Positions 1-11,763 of a stretch of 64,000 bases of DNA are shown here, in pieces. The translations under genes and the position numbers were made by a program. The notes under the pieces are model-generated. The model was not told the origin of the DNA. It was given only the letters and a program-made list of their open reading frames with translations, and made no database searches. Numbering within the stretch: position 1 is the first letter of the stretch; each line of letters starts with the position of its first letter. Origin of the DNA: Castanea sativa (lineage: Eukaryota; Streptophyta; Magnoliopsida; Fagales; Fagaceae); NCBI RefSeq assembly GCF_040712315.1, contig NC_134014.1:37189634-37253633 (forward strand), given 5' to 3'.

Positions 1-93
1 CCGAAATGGACTATAATATTTGGACTTAAATGACGAACTGTGAATATTAATTCAATTAATTTGGATTAATAATGGTCTAAAGGCTAACTAATA
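1..93. repeat. Direct repeat, copy A
   Basis: These 93 bases match 5800-5892 inside intron 1 of the kinase gene, with about four mismatches by eye. The match stops exactly where the LINE-type ORF1 fragment starts. It could be an edge of a duplicated kinase intron or a dispersed repeat. The left end is cut by the window. Confidence 0.8.
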
Positions 94-1055
94 GAGGATT
101 CATCTCCTATTTCTTTTCCCAACTCACAAGTTTTATGGAGATCACATGCATGCTTGTCAGGAAAAGGCTTAGGGCTTAAAGGGCGTACCTTGTCACTTTT
201 TTTAGAATTTTTCACTGGTTGCCTTACTGATATGCCATCTTGTCCCAAGTTCAAATTCAAATTCTTGGAATTTGTGAGGCTTGGTAGAGTAGATGGACCC
301 ACCTGCTCTGCCTCGATGTTTATCGAGTTGGAGGTCGTCGGAGTTTGCCGACCATTTGAACCTTCACCTTGTCGTTCCTCAAAGCCATCGCTATCTAACT
401 TCATAGTTTTTTCAGGTCCACTTTTGGAACTTCCATTAGCTCTTAACCAGTCCCCGTACTGCCTGAGAGCTTCAGGATTTCTTGAAAATCCAGAGCAATG
501 TTTTTCATCATGACCAAGAAAGTCACATTGGAAACAAAAACTGGGGAGCCTTTCGTACTTAAAGGTAACCCAATACTTTCCTCAATTCGGATTGACAATA
601 TTTCCACCCCTTCGTAGCGGCTTATTGATGGGTAAATCCACATGTATTCTCATAAATTTGGCTTGCTCCGATAGCCAAGATCGCTTGTCTGACTCAATAT
701 ATTTCCCCAATCTGTTACCTAGGTCTCTACCAACCCCTTCAAACATACTTTCAAATGGGAGACCCCATACTTGAATCCAAAATGGGGAATGGGTGAACGA
801 AATATTATTGACCGATAACCCCTTTGTCCACTTGAATAGGAGTAATAGTTTATTGTCGAAATTCCATGGACCATTACGCTCAACCCACTCCATTTGATAT
901 CTTGAGTTAAACTTGAACTGGAGAGTTTTTTTTTTCCAACATCTACAATCCTTAAATCTGAACCCATCTTCCAAGCAGACCTTAAAGTACTCTTTAAAGC
1001 TTGCATATTCTGGTGCCGATTTGCTAGAGGTCGACCAAACAAACTCAAAGCACAC
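84..1055 (-). pseudogene. LINE-type ORF1 (DUF4283/zinc-knuckle) fragment
   Basis: Minus-strand frames read as the nucleic-acid-binding ORF1 protein of plant L1-type LINEs. The piece 1055-582 has the DUF4283 signature (KEGPW-like segment VERNGPWNFDN, then FWIQVWGLPFE). A frameshift near 590 leads to a degenerate CX2C..H..C knuckle around 500-540 (CFQCDFLGHDEKHC). A Ser/Pro-rich tail follows at 404-84. The in-frame stop is supplied by flanking repeat DNA, so the 3' part of ORF1 and all of ORF2 are missing. No initiating ATG is visible and an in-frame stop lies just upstream of 1055. This is a broken element fragment, not a host gene. Confidence 0.7.
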
Positions 1056-1169
1056 TCCTCTAATAGGTTTGATCTGCTAGTGGTTGAGATGGATATGCTT
1101 TCTTCTTCTTCGTTTGTGAGTTGGAGGTGCTGTAGTCCGTTGATGATTGATTGATCCGGGATGTTTGAA

Positions 1170-1555
1170 TTTTACATTGTGAAATTTCAAAATTTAGAAT
1201 TTACCCCCTGAAGTTTGGGATTGGTTGAATTTTGCATCCTGACATTTTAGATTTTAGATTTTACTCCCTCAAGTTTGGAGTGTTTGGATTTTACTCTCTC
1301 AAATACTAAAACTTTAGGGATTAAAATCCAAAAACTCTAAAATTTAGGGGTTAAAATCTAAATTTTAAAATGTTAAGGTGTAAAATGCAAACACTCCCAA
1401 ACTTCAGAGGGTAAAATTCAAATTTTGAAATTTCAGGGTGTAAAATCAAAACACTCTTAAATTTTAGAGGGTAGCATTCAAATTCTGAAATTTCAGGGTA
1501 TAAAATCCAAATACTCTCAAAATTTGGGGGTGTAATTTGCAATTTACCCTAATTA
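1170..1555. repeat. Head-to-head 60-bp repeat array
   Basis: From about 1316 to 1548 an AT-rich unit of exactly 60 bp repeats about four times (hallmark GAAATTTCAGGGTGTAAAA). From 1170 to 1315 the same unit runs in the opposite direction (TTTACTCCCTCAAGTTTGG), so the whole block is a large imperfect palindrome. It resembles foldback or subterminal repeats of plant DNA transposons. No transposase or clear target duplication is visible. Confidence 0.65.
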
Positions 1556-2968
1556 ATATGTTTTAGTCACATAACTAATATATTTGTAAAATTAACTTAA
1601 CGGCCAAAAAACCCCTAATTATCTAAAATTTGATGCTATTACTATAGTTTTGCTTGTTTTTAAAATTGAGTATTGTAAAGACTTTTCTGGCTCAATTAGT
1701 ACTTTCTCTCTGTTTCAATAGAAATTTCCTCGTTCTCGAGGCACTCTTGAGGATGTAATTTGATTTTGTGATTAGGGATTGTGAGCCTGTACTTAAACGA
1801 GGAATTTTATCAAATGGTGCTTGTGTTTCACTAATTTGAAGACAGTAACATAAATATCGCAAGTCTTGAACTATATTATCATTAATGAGGATTTCGACTT
1901 ACACGAATAATAACTAATCTTGAGGTTTATTCTGTTTCATCATTTATTAATCTCTATGCGGTAAGTAGCTTTCTTGCAGTAAAGTAAGCAAACGACTACA
2001 CTATTAAGCTTAATACTATTCTATAGAGGAAATATAAGGAAGAATATGAGTGTGTTGGTTGCCTCATTTCTAAAATCTGACCATTATTTATCCTTGAGCC
2101 TCAACTATTACGGTATTACCAACAGTTTCTCTAAGCCATATTTTTGTCCTGACCTCAATTCTTTGAGAAATTTCATATTTTGATGTGTTATCATTCGTTT
2201 CTTGATTTTAGGAGTAGTTCCTGAATTGTGCTATTATTCAAATTTTTTTTTACGGAAAAACTCTAGCAACATATCTAAACTCACGTCTAAATCTATTATA
2301 AGTTTATGTATCAATTGATGCATCAAATTAATTTTTTCACTAAGTACCGTGATAGTCCTATGTGTAAGTATTATAATCTAATCACAAGTTGACACTCGTG
2401 TGTTGTCAAATTAGATATGAACTTGGGTTTGTCTTTAGGCTCATTTTTTGTATTTTATAACTACCGGAGTTGATTGTACAACCATTCGTCATATGTTTAA
2501 TTTGCATGTCACATTACCATATGCCATCTGTTTTGAAAATTTTGTCAACAATGTTTCTAAAAAAAGAAAAAAAAATTGTCAACATTATTGCAATAATATA
2601 CATACATACCGAGTACTAGTTTATACAAACAGGGAATTGAAGCTGAAACCAGAAACACATTCAAGCTTTTAAGTAAATTGTTGGATTTCCAATTTTGGAA
2701 ATTGCAATAGAAAACACCCTGTACACATTGTTTTTCCCTAAAGTTTCTCGTGGAGAGTTTTATCCGGTAATCTTGTGCTCTATAGGTTTAGGACAGACAA
2801 CGATGCTTAATGTTGAAGCCTGAGGAAACATACTTGTAGCTGGTGAAAATAACTTCACCCACAGAACCGCTGGACCATACCATTTTATGAGTCTCGCAAA
2901 AACAATTTACAAGAAGGAACTCTTGCAGCTGCAGCAGAAGTGACAATGGAACAGAATTTGAGGATTAA
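1556..2968. other. Intergenic DNA and 3' flank of kinase gene
   Basis: This is AT-rich sequence with no coding signal that I trust. The part next to 2969 is presumably the 3' UTR of the minus-strand kinase gene. I could not define a polyadenylation site. Confidence 0.5.
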
Positions 2969-5900
2969 TTACTCCATCACAAGTTGCCTATGACAATTGA
3001 GGTCGTTGAGATAGTTTGTGCAAGTATAATCTTCCAGGTCACTAGCACTGAAAAGGTGTGATCTGGCTTCTGTAAACTTCTGTTTCAGTTCAAGGGGTCC
3101 ATCATCAGCCTTTAGTAGCTGCACAAGCTGCAGTCCACAACTTTGCATCAGTAATCAAATCTTGCAGCTTGATCATGAGAAAGTTAAAATTAACCCGATA
3201 CAGAAAAGATGGCATATTTTCATACCCGGTTCATGTCAGGACGCATGGAAGGTAAGTGGTGGATGCACATTGAAGCCATGTACATAGCGCGTCTCATCTC
3301 ACTAACATCATATGCATCTCCTAACCGAGGATCTGCTAATTCCTTAATATTATTCGTGTCCAGCAGCGGTTTTGCCTGTACATCACCAAAAACTAAATGA
3401 GTAGTCATTTATCTTTGTTAAAAGTATTTCGTAATCCATAAAGATATTAGCAAATAGGAAACACAAAGCCCAAATATTGCAGCCTAAGGTAGACAGTCAG
3501 TCTTGGTGCCCTCAAAATGTTTTATGAACGAATTTTGTAGTCTGACATGATTATCCCTATAACCATTGATTGGACCTCGCTCACAAAAGTTTCAGCATTA
3601 ACAAAACCATACCCAGATGACAAGACTTTTTCTACTTGAATCAACAGCACGGCGGCCAGTTATGATCTCCAGTAATAAAACTCCAAATGCAAATACATCA
3701 GTTTTCTCATCAACAATCCCATGCATAAAGTATTCTGGGGCCAAATACCTGAAGTTCATAAAAAAATTTGTAAGCCCAGATGACTAAAAACTTCTGAAAT
3801 GAGAAATGCTTCTAACAAATGATTGAAACTGATGCTTAACCCGAATGTGCCCTCAATAGGGAAAACAACATGGTGAGCCCATTTTTCTGGCAGCCACTTT
3901 GCGAGTCCAAAATCAGAAATCTGCAAGTTATAGGTGAAATCACAAACTTCAACATATCCCATTTTAGGGACTACATTATACATAAATGTCAATTTTAGCC
4001 CTTGAGAAGTAGCAAAGATACCTGAGCATCGAAATCTTGGGTGAGTAACACGTTGGAGGCTTTGATGTCTCTGTGAATAATTCGCCTGTTGCATTTGTGA
4101 TGGAGATATTGCAATCCTTCCGCCACCCCTACAGCCACCTTAAACCTAATCTTCCACTCCAGACACTCAGATGAACCTGAAATGCTGAATGTCTCTTCAT
4201 GAGCCAAATAAATCTATAAGCATTGGCTTACTTTGTTTTTCTTATAACTAAACTAGTTATTCGTGGTCATATTTTATACAATCCTTCTCAAACATCTGCT
4301 GCCATCAAACTGTTTTAAGTCTTAGTGGTTCCAAAGGAAGAATTCCCATCACTTCAAGCTTTGCCTAGTAGAGAACCAGAGATGCAGCAGATGTGGCAGA
4401 AACACATTGCTATTTATGTTCAATGTACGTGGACTAAAAACAATCATACAAGTAGAAAGGAACAGAAACATCAAAGTAAAGAGATTGAGACAGCACCGAA
4501 TAACAGAGAAGCAAGGCTGCCATGCGGGGAATATTGAAGGACAAGATGCAGACCACCATCTATCCCGAAACCAAGCAATCGAGCAGCATTGGGATGGTCT
4601 ATGTGTGCAATAATTCCAACCTCAGACAAGAATTCGCTTATTCTATCCTCGTCTTTCTTCTCTTTCTTTGTTATCTTTTTAACTGCTACAACTTCACCAT
4701 CAGATAAGCACCCTTTGTACACCTCTGCATGGCCCCCTTTTCCAATCAAGTTCTCTATCAAAGTTTGATGAACGAATTAGAACCATAGTACAATATAATA
4801 GTAAATAGATACTGACAATTTAACTAGAATTTTTGTACTGAAATATTCAATATGATTGGATTGAGATTGTTGTTAGATCATTGACTACAACTAGTCATAC
4901 GAGTGTGAAAAAAGCTTGTCAACAACCCATTTATTGATTTATAGTTCCGCAATTAGCTGCATAAAGTTGGACTGCAGAGAAACTAAGACCGACTAAAGAT
5001 TAATATGTAATTCCAAATTCAGAGACTAACGGAGAAAATCTTAGGAAAACGACTTGCTGCTTGGACTTTTACTTACACCAGAAAAACCTCTAAAAACAAG
5101 AGCATGTCTTGGAAAACTGGACCATACTAATGTAGACAACATTAGTCATAAATACACACAATTCAGAATAAATCCAACAAATTCAGCACTAACATGCAAA
5201 ATTAAAAATCTGTACTCGTCAACTAAACCAATCACAACCCCCAAGTCAAGGCGTTTTTCATGGAACTTTTTTTCAATTGGAAAAGTCTTTCTAAGCTGTT
5301 TGAAATACGAACCCATTTGACGACTTGTTCATTATCAGAAGCAGTTAACAGTTAACTGTCTCAACTTTACTGCCACGTGGGTCAGTCAGTTCTGTTCCAC
5401 AAATCACTTTTATTTTTCCATTCAATAAAAATTGGGTCTAGGGGTCAGCGCCCAAAGAAAAGTATATTGGGCCAGTCCCATTAAGTGGCGGCTAGTTGAC
5501 TAGTTCCCAATATCTTTAGTCAACATTGTAGTAGTTGATACGTGATAGGTTCCCACCCTTTTTTTCATTTTTGAGGTTCTATCTAGGACCATGAACAAGC
5601 CATACTGCATTCAACTAGCTAGGATTATATGGTTTTTGAATGAACTAGGATTATATAGTTAAGTAATGCTATATATAATTTGAATGTTTGAACTTCAAAA
5701 CATCCCATAAGATGTCATGTACAACCTTTTTTTTGGTAGGTACAATGTCACGTACAAGCTATAGGGATTAAAAAGAGACTATTACTTCATTTTAGTCAAC
5801 CGGGATGGACTATAATATTTGGACTTAAATGACGAACTGTGAATATTAATTAAATTAATTTGGATTAATAATGGTCTAAAAGCTAACTAATAAGGAGAAA

Positions 5901-6921
5901 AAAAGCAACTTTACTACCAAGTGCTAACAATGCATCTGTCACACTACGAGAGTTTCACTTTCACAACCTACTAAAGTTCTCCACCACTCAAACCTTATTT
6001 GAATTTTTTTCTCACTTAAGATCCTTAGCATATGACCATCTTTCTGGTCACTTGCGAATAATTATTTTTGGTTTCACCTTTAAAATTTCACTGGTGAGAA
6101 TCTATTTTTGCATTATAAACTTGAGTTATTTTATTAAAAAAAGAAAAAAAATGTTACATAGTAAATTATGGTTGGTGGACTTCAAAATCAAGCGAAATGA
6201 GATAAGGGATTGATTCCTTGTGTATCATCAAAATAAGTGGGTATGTGAATCATCTATTAGTAATAAGTCCACTAACATGATTTAAAAAAAATCATAACAA
6301 TAATTAGTCTACTAATAAGATTTCTCAATCGATTAGGTAGAGTAGGTTTTAGCTCTAATATTTAGATATTTAGAAATAGAAAAAAAATAAAAATAAAAAT
6401 AAAAATAGAAAAAGACAAAGGAAAGTAAAAGGAGGAGAGGGGAAAAATGTTTTACCAGAGCTAAAATTGTCTGTAGCAGCCGCAAGTTCAGCAAAATCAA
6501 AGTTCCTCCAAGAAGGTTTGGGTATGGGAATCTCATGATTCTCACCGCATTCAATTCCATCCTCGGCGCTTCGAATCCTAGCCAATTTCCTCCTCAGATA
6601 ATTCTTCCTCGAAAGATCATAGCTGGCAGTGAAAGAAGATATGGTTGATAACCTTCTCATCGATTTCTTCTTCAAACCATCGATCACAGACTTCCACTGC
6701 GACCCACCACCATGGCTCTGACTCTGACTCTGACCCACCATAGATTTCTGGCTCGTTGGAGAAACACAAGAAGATGAGCTAAAACTACTGCTAGTCCCAC
6801 TGTGGTCTGAGTCATTACCCCCCATAATAGGAATGTCCAATACAGCTCTTGGGGACGAGTCATCTTCTTCTGCTTCTGGGTTTTGCTTTGTTTCTCCTTT
6901 GCTAGTCTCTGTGTAAGCCAT
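2969..6921 (-). CDS. Receptor-like cytoplasmic kinase, class VI (RBK1/RBK2-like)
   Basis: Predicted Ser/Thr protein kinase of 467 aa. Coding exons are 6921-6456, 4754-4497, 4176-4022, 3920-3841, 3748-3613, 3375-3226 and 3127-2969; every intron is GT..AG and all phases agree. The N-terminus (aa 1-150) is Ser-rich and contains [11 protein letters not shown] and KKKSMRRLS, typical of RLCK-VI proteins. It has no signal peptide or membrane segment, so it is cytosolic. The kinase domain starts after [14 protein letters not shown]. The Gly loop is [11 protein letters not shown] (160-170), the ATP lysine is K181, HRDIKASN has D278, and DFG has D296. [14 protein letters not shown] marks the activation and P+1 region. 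All catalytic residues are present, so it should be active. In Arabidopsis the closest relatives (RBK1/2) bind ROP GTPases and act in pathogen response and growth; that role is inferred from family. Intron 1 is 1.7 kb and holds direct repeat copy B. Confidence 0.93.
5800..5892. repeat. Direct repeat, copy B (in kinase intron 1)
   Basis: Near-identical partner of bases 1-93. It lies inside intron 1 (6455-4755) of the kinase gene. After base 5892 the two copies diverge abruptly. Confidence 0.8.
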
Positions 6922-7412
6922 AACATATTAAATAAATAAATAAGCTGAAACGTTTTTTCTTCATCGAAGCCAATAATTTACTTCATAATTGTGGCATTCA
7001 ATGAAAAGCTACGTTTTCTCAGCAGAGACAAAAGAGATAAAGTTTGACATTAATTCAAATAAAAGCCAAATTTACCTTCTTCAACAGACATGGTTTAAGG
7101 TTTTTTCTTTTGCTTTGGTTCCTTGATTGGGTCAAAACCCAGAACTACAAGCTTGAAAACATGAGGCTCATAAGGAAAACATTAAAAAAAAAACCAACCA
7201 AAATAACAAACAAACAAACAAACAAGAATATCCACCGCTACATTAGGGGTGTGCAAAAATGGTCTAAGAAGAAAGGAAGCAGTGGAGCAAAACAGAGAAG
7301 AGCGTTAACAACAGAAGGGTATATCTTAGGGAAGTGGTTATTCTTTGAAGGTTCAGAGACTTGAAAAGCAAGGGAAAACCAGCACTGGTAATGGGATGAT
7401 TGGAATATATGC

Positions 7413-7422
7413 TATATTTATA
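7413..7422 (-). promoter_or_regulatory. Candidate TATA box of kinase gene
   Basis: The minus strand reads TATAAATATA about 490 bp upstream of the kinase ATG. If used, transcription would begin near 7385-7390 and give a 5' UTR of about 460 nt. No other evidence supports the start site. Confidence 0.4.
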
Positions 7423-7429
7423 CACATAC

Positions 7430-8173
7430 ACTGTTCAATTTTTTTGATTTTTGGATATGTTTTGTAGCTAGTAGAGTTGTTGATGTTGTTGGGGTGACGC
7501 AATCCCGACCGTTGTTTTGACAATCGTGATTTTAGGCGTGACTAACGCCCGTTTAAATGCGCAGGAAGAGGAATTTATATAACTAAGGGTAGTTTGGGGA
7601 CTCAGTCACTAACAGTCAGAAAAGATTTTTTTTTTTAAAGCAGAAAAATAGAAGTAGATTTTATTTAGATAGAATTATGTTTGTACTATTGAGAAAAAAA
7701 TGGCATGACTTTTTTTTTCTTTTGCAGCACTAGCCAAGGGTAATACAGTACCATTACATGGTAAAAGAATGCTAACAAAGGAAATAAAATCAAAACTATT
7801 AACTACCTCTAAGCAAAGTAATGTCATAAATCAGTTAAATCTTTGTTTTTGTTTTAAATGTTTAGTATTTGATGCTGAGCATGGAGTGTCTCCATGTCCG
7901 TGCGAATATCGATGCCCAAAATGCGAAGGCTAATGACTTTTTATTAAGGCAACCAAAAGAAACAAGGTATATTGCCAAAAAAAGTTTTGGATCTTTCTAA
8001 GATTTTTCAAAGTAATCTATTACTAAGTTTTCTCTGACGTGTCGGCACGAAAAAGTTTCACAGATTTTTGGGAACTAAAAAATATAGTTGAAATTTCAAA
8101 TTAAAAAGGAATTTCGCTATTTGAGAAAGGAGGTTTGTAAACTGCGTGAGTAAAATTGAATAAAGTATAGATA
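7430..8173. other. Intergenic DNA
   Basis: Poly-A/T-rich sequence upstream of the kinase gene. I see no gene or well-bounded repeat in it. Confidence 0.5.
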
Positions 8174-8447
8174 GGCCTCGTTTGGATAGAACTTATTTTG
8201 TTAAAATTAAAAATTAAAAATATTGTAGTAAAATAATTTTTAAATATGTGAATAGTAATATAAAATCCATTTTTAATGAAAAGTGACTGAAAAGTAGAGT
8301 TTGTAGGACCAATGAACAGTGCACGAATGTACTGTTCACTGCTGAAAAGTCAACAATATGCTGCTGAACCAAAAAAAAAAAAAAAAAAAGAGAGAAAAAA
8401 CGTGCAAGGTAAAATGCAGCCATGAATTAAGTTGGATCCAAACTGGC
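8174..8447. mobile_element. MITE, 'GTTTGGATAGAACTTATT' family, copy 1
   Basis: The ends are inverted (GCCTCGTTTGGATAG / GGATCCAAACTGGC). The interior carries the near-palindrome TGAACAGTGCACGAATGTAC and an A-run. It is the same family as 12752-12969: same left end GTTTGGATAGAACTTATT, same right end GGATCCAAAC, same central TGAACAGTGCA motif. It is non-autonomous, with no coding capacity. Confidence 0.7.
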
Positions 8448-9559
8448 AAATATCGTAAAATGGGAAAAGTTAATGGTATATGTATGTTATTAGTTTAGAG
8501 ACTTTTAAAAAAAATAATTATTGAAATAAAAAGTAATTACTTTTTTTTTGACAATTTTTTTTAATGTATTTGCATAAAAATGATATTAAAACTTTTCTTA
8601 AATAGTACAAATGTCTTGAGACATTCATTAACACGCCCCTTATAAAATTGAGGGGCGTTTTTGTTTATGCTAACACTTGAGGATTGTTAAAAATGTGGCA
8701 GTAAATTCCAACTATAGCACATGAGATATGAAATTTGGGTAATAAATGGGACCATCCTAAATGCTATTATACTATTTGCTTTCACTTTGTGATGAGTTGA
8801 GGACACTACATGTTTCTATCTTTTCTTTTTATTAATTTTGTGACGAACTTAAAATGCCAAATTATGATCATATTGAATAATGAGCGCATGCTAGAAAAAA
8901 TAAACACTTTCATGAAGTCTTCTAATCATGGAGATGAGACAAGAAAACAATGCATCTCAGAGCCAATAAAAGTGTTCGCTTGGCAAGGCAACAAGGATGC
9001 TTTCTTACAGAAACTTGTCTTAGCAATAGCATCAGAGTGAGAGTTCATATCTAAAACATGGATAATCTCAAGCAAATTCATATGTTTTTAGTCAAACATA
9101 ATTTTCATGCCTTTCAGAATCAGTTAGTTTAATAGATAAAATCTCTTTTTATGCTATCCTATTATATAAAAAAAATCACATGTGGGCTCTATCTAAACAA
9201 ATTAACTCTTTTAGATCGAGAAAAAAAAAATCTAAAAATACTTTAGGATAAATTCCATTAACATATCTTGAGATTTGGGATAATGCTAACCAAGTCTAAG
9301 ACTTTTCTAAACTAGACAATTTGGTCCCTAAAGTCATCTAAGTCTCTAAATAGTTAGTTTATTTTTCTCAACTATTTTAGGAACTAAGTTAGTTTTAGGA
9401 AACAAATTGGTCAGTTTTGAAAACTCTTGGACCTAGTTGACATTAGCCCATGGGTATATTAGTGGAATTTACCCTATAATTTAATATGTGACATGCACAA
9501 GTAACAAAATGATAAAAATTGGGAACACTTGTCAAAAAATAATAAAAATAGAAAATGTG
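8448..9559. other. Intergenic DNA
   Basis: AT-rich sequence. A 76-codon open frame at 8810-9040 has no recognisable domain and no gene structure around it, so I do not call it. Confidence 0.5.
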
Positions 9560-10372
9560 TTGGGTTCAAGTTACACCTAGTGTAACTTTAAGCAATATTA
9601 TATCACTCAATATTTTTTAATTGGATGCGAATTTTGACAAATTCACTGTTAGATTACATTATCTTCATATATTCTTCATGATTTTAAAATTTCAAGGTGA
9701 TCAAATATCAATAGCCATGTCATCAAACAATTGTTTAAATTCAAGATTTTCTAATTTAAACTTTAAAGGCTAAATTGCAAAAATGACCCTCTAACTTTTT
9801 TCAGATTTCATTTTAGCCCTCTAACTTTACTTTCATTCATTTCAGTCCTCTAAATTTTAGATTTATTCAATTAAGGTCTTTTCTTTAATTTTTGTTAAAA
9901 TTTTTTGAAAAAAATGTGGAAAGTATTTTTCAATCATTAATTGAATTTTTTTAATTTAAAAAAATTGAAGAGAAATTTATAAAATTGAAAAATTAACCAC
10001 AACATATAACAAAAGTTGATGGAAAAGCCTTAATTGAATAAAATAAACTTGAAAGTTAGAGGACTAAAATAAATAAAAACAAAGTTAGAGGACTAAAATA
10101 AATAAAAACAAAGTTAGAGGACTAAAATGAAATCTAAAGAAACTTAGAGGCTCAATTTTGCATATTACCCAATTTTAAAATAATGCATAAAATATAATCT
10201 TATGAATCAAATGATAAATAACATCTGATTGACATAAAAATTGACTTGCATGTAATTAGGAATATATAGAACATGTAATACAACAATGTGATTTTCAAAA
10301 TATGAATTCAATAATAAGTTTTGAGTAGTGTAATATTGCTTAGAGTTACATCAAGTGTAACTTGAACCTAAC
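9560..10372. mobile_element. TIR element with ~50-bp inverted ends
   Basis: The left end (from GGGTTCAAGTTACACCTAG through AAGCAATATTA) is the inverse of the right end (CAATATTGCTTAGAGTTACATC through GTAACTTGAACCTA), with matching blocks over about 50 bp. There is no transposase, so this is a non-autonomous DNA element of about 0.8 kb. I could not settle its target duplication. A second foldback (9771-10167) lies inside. Confidence 0.6.
9771..10167. repeat. Nested foldback with 29-bp tandem repeats
   Basis: The left arm (TAAATTGCAAAAATGACCCT...) pairs with the right arm (...GGCTCAATTTTGCATATTA). The right arm includes three consecutive 29-bp units starting at 10052, 10081 and 10110 (AAAGTTAGAGGACTAAAAT). 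It sits within the element at 9560-10372. Confidence 0.65.
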
Positions 10373-10742
10373 CTATAAAAAATATATAAACATAATACGT
10401 GATCATGTTTTAATTGGTAAATTATGATAGAATTAAATCTTTCTTAACCTTTCTCACACAAAAGAATGAGGATCAAAGCTTCTCAAACCAAAAAGAAAAG
10501 AAAAGAAAAGAAAAAAAGAATGAGGATCAAAGAGTAAGAAAAGATTACCTCCGTTCTCTAATTTATTGATTCAACAATGAATTAAAAAGAATGTATTTGA
10601 TCCCTGGCAAAAAGGCCAATGAAGAAATGAATGCTTAATTACAAGTGAGAAATTGCCTGTTATCCTCTCCTTAATTGTCTTATTATTTAAATTCTCAACC
10701 TGCAGGATTTGAACTACCACTAAACTAAAATACTTGATACAC

Positions 10743-10911
10743 GTGGGTTCTAGTTAGTTCAATTGGTAAAATTTCTGATGGTTGTATAAGAGATCTGGGG
10801 TTTCAATCCCCGCCTACACTAAAAACTGATTGGTATCTTGGTCTAATGATAAATAGCAATCATTAAGAGCGGACGCCATATATTGAAACTCTCTCAAAAA
10901 AAAAAAAAAAA
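10743..10911 (+). mobile_element. tRNA-derived SINE with target duplication
   Basis: The 5' region has a Pol III box A-like stretch (TAGTTCAATTGGTAAAAT) and box B-like GGGGTTTCAATCCCCGC, as in tRNA-derived SINEs. It ends in an A-run of about 18. The perfect 11-bp duplication ACTTGATACAC flanks it at 10732-10742 and 10912-10922. It is about 169 bp. Further copies of the family are at 13269-13417 (minus) and 63409-63541 (truncated). Confidence 0.88.
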
Positions 10912-10922
10912 ACTTGATACAC

Positions 10923-11732
10923 CAATTAAAGGCAAGATTACTCAATCATACTACATTGATAGAAAACGCACGGGTATACCAAATGAGAATCTACCAAACC
11001 GTCTTGTGCACAAAAGTTAATTATTACCATTAGTTTTGAATAAATATTGATAAAATATTGTTTGAAAGTAGTAGTAAGGATGATTTTAGTCCAAACAAGC
11101 TTTAATTTGGTAAACTATTTAACAAGAGTTAATCCCCAATGCACCTTTTCAATGTTGATGTGAGGAAGATTTAGACCAGATTGATCATTAACCAATATTT
11201 TGACGGAAAATCACATCATTATTATATTCCGAAAATACTTAATAATTTTTCTCTAAAATTGAAGTATCTTTGATTTTGGTTCTATGTATATATAATAAAA
11301 AGAGTAACTTGGATACTGAAGTAGTTGTCACCCGAACCAAGCTGCTGCTGCTATCGCAAGCAAAATGTAGTATAAAATGTTAAGTGGAGAAAGGGCTATT
11401 GTTAAGTGGGTGAACTAAACCCGTTAATGTGACTGCAACGTTTATAATATACTAGTTCTTCTAGCACATAAAAATCATAAAACCCAAACTCACCAACCTC
11501 ACCAAAGTCATCAAGGTCACTTCAGTTAGGGAAGTGCGTTTAACTGAATTCTCATTGACATATCGTTAAACTTTAGTATAACAGAGATTTTGAGGGACCC
11601 TTTGGAGGGAGTCAAGGAGTGGACCTCAAAAACTAAAAAATACAAATCTTGCTGCAACTTTCACTTAGACCTATTTCAGGCCAGTTTTGGTGCTCCAAAT
11701 TCAAGGTTGGGATACCTACTGAGAATAGTCCA

Positions 11733-11763
<31 letters not shown>

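Noticed and set aside
1351..1542. Repetitive minus-strand peptide with 20-residue period
   Set aside because: The period simply follows the 60-bp DNA repeat; no start context or homologous family.
7044..7364. 106-codon plus-strand frame upstream of the kinase
   Set aside because: It overlaps the predicted 5' UTR on the other strand, is rich in Lys from A-runs, and matches no family.
8810..9040. 76-codon plus-strand frame
   Set aside because: No recognisable domain, no splice or promoter context, in AT-rich repeat-laden DNA. It might be a decayed gene piece, but nothing supports that.
10743..10820. tRNA gene
   Set aside because: Box A- and B-like stretches are present, but no cloverleaf can be formed; the A tail and 11-bp duplication show it is a SINE.
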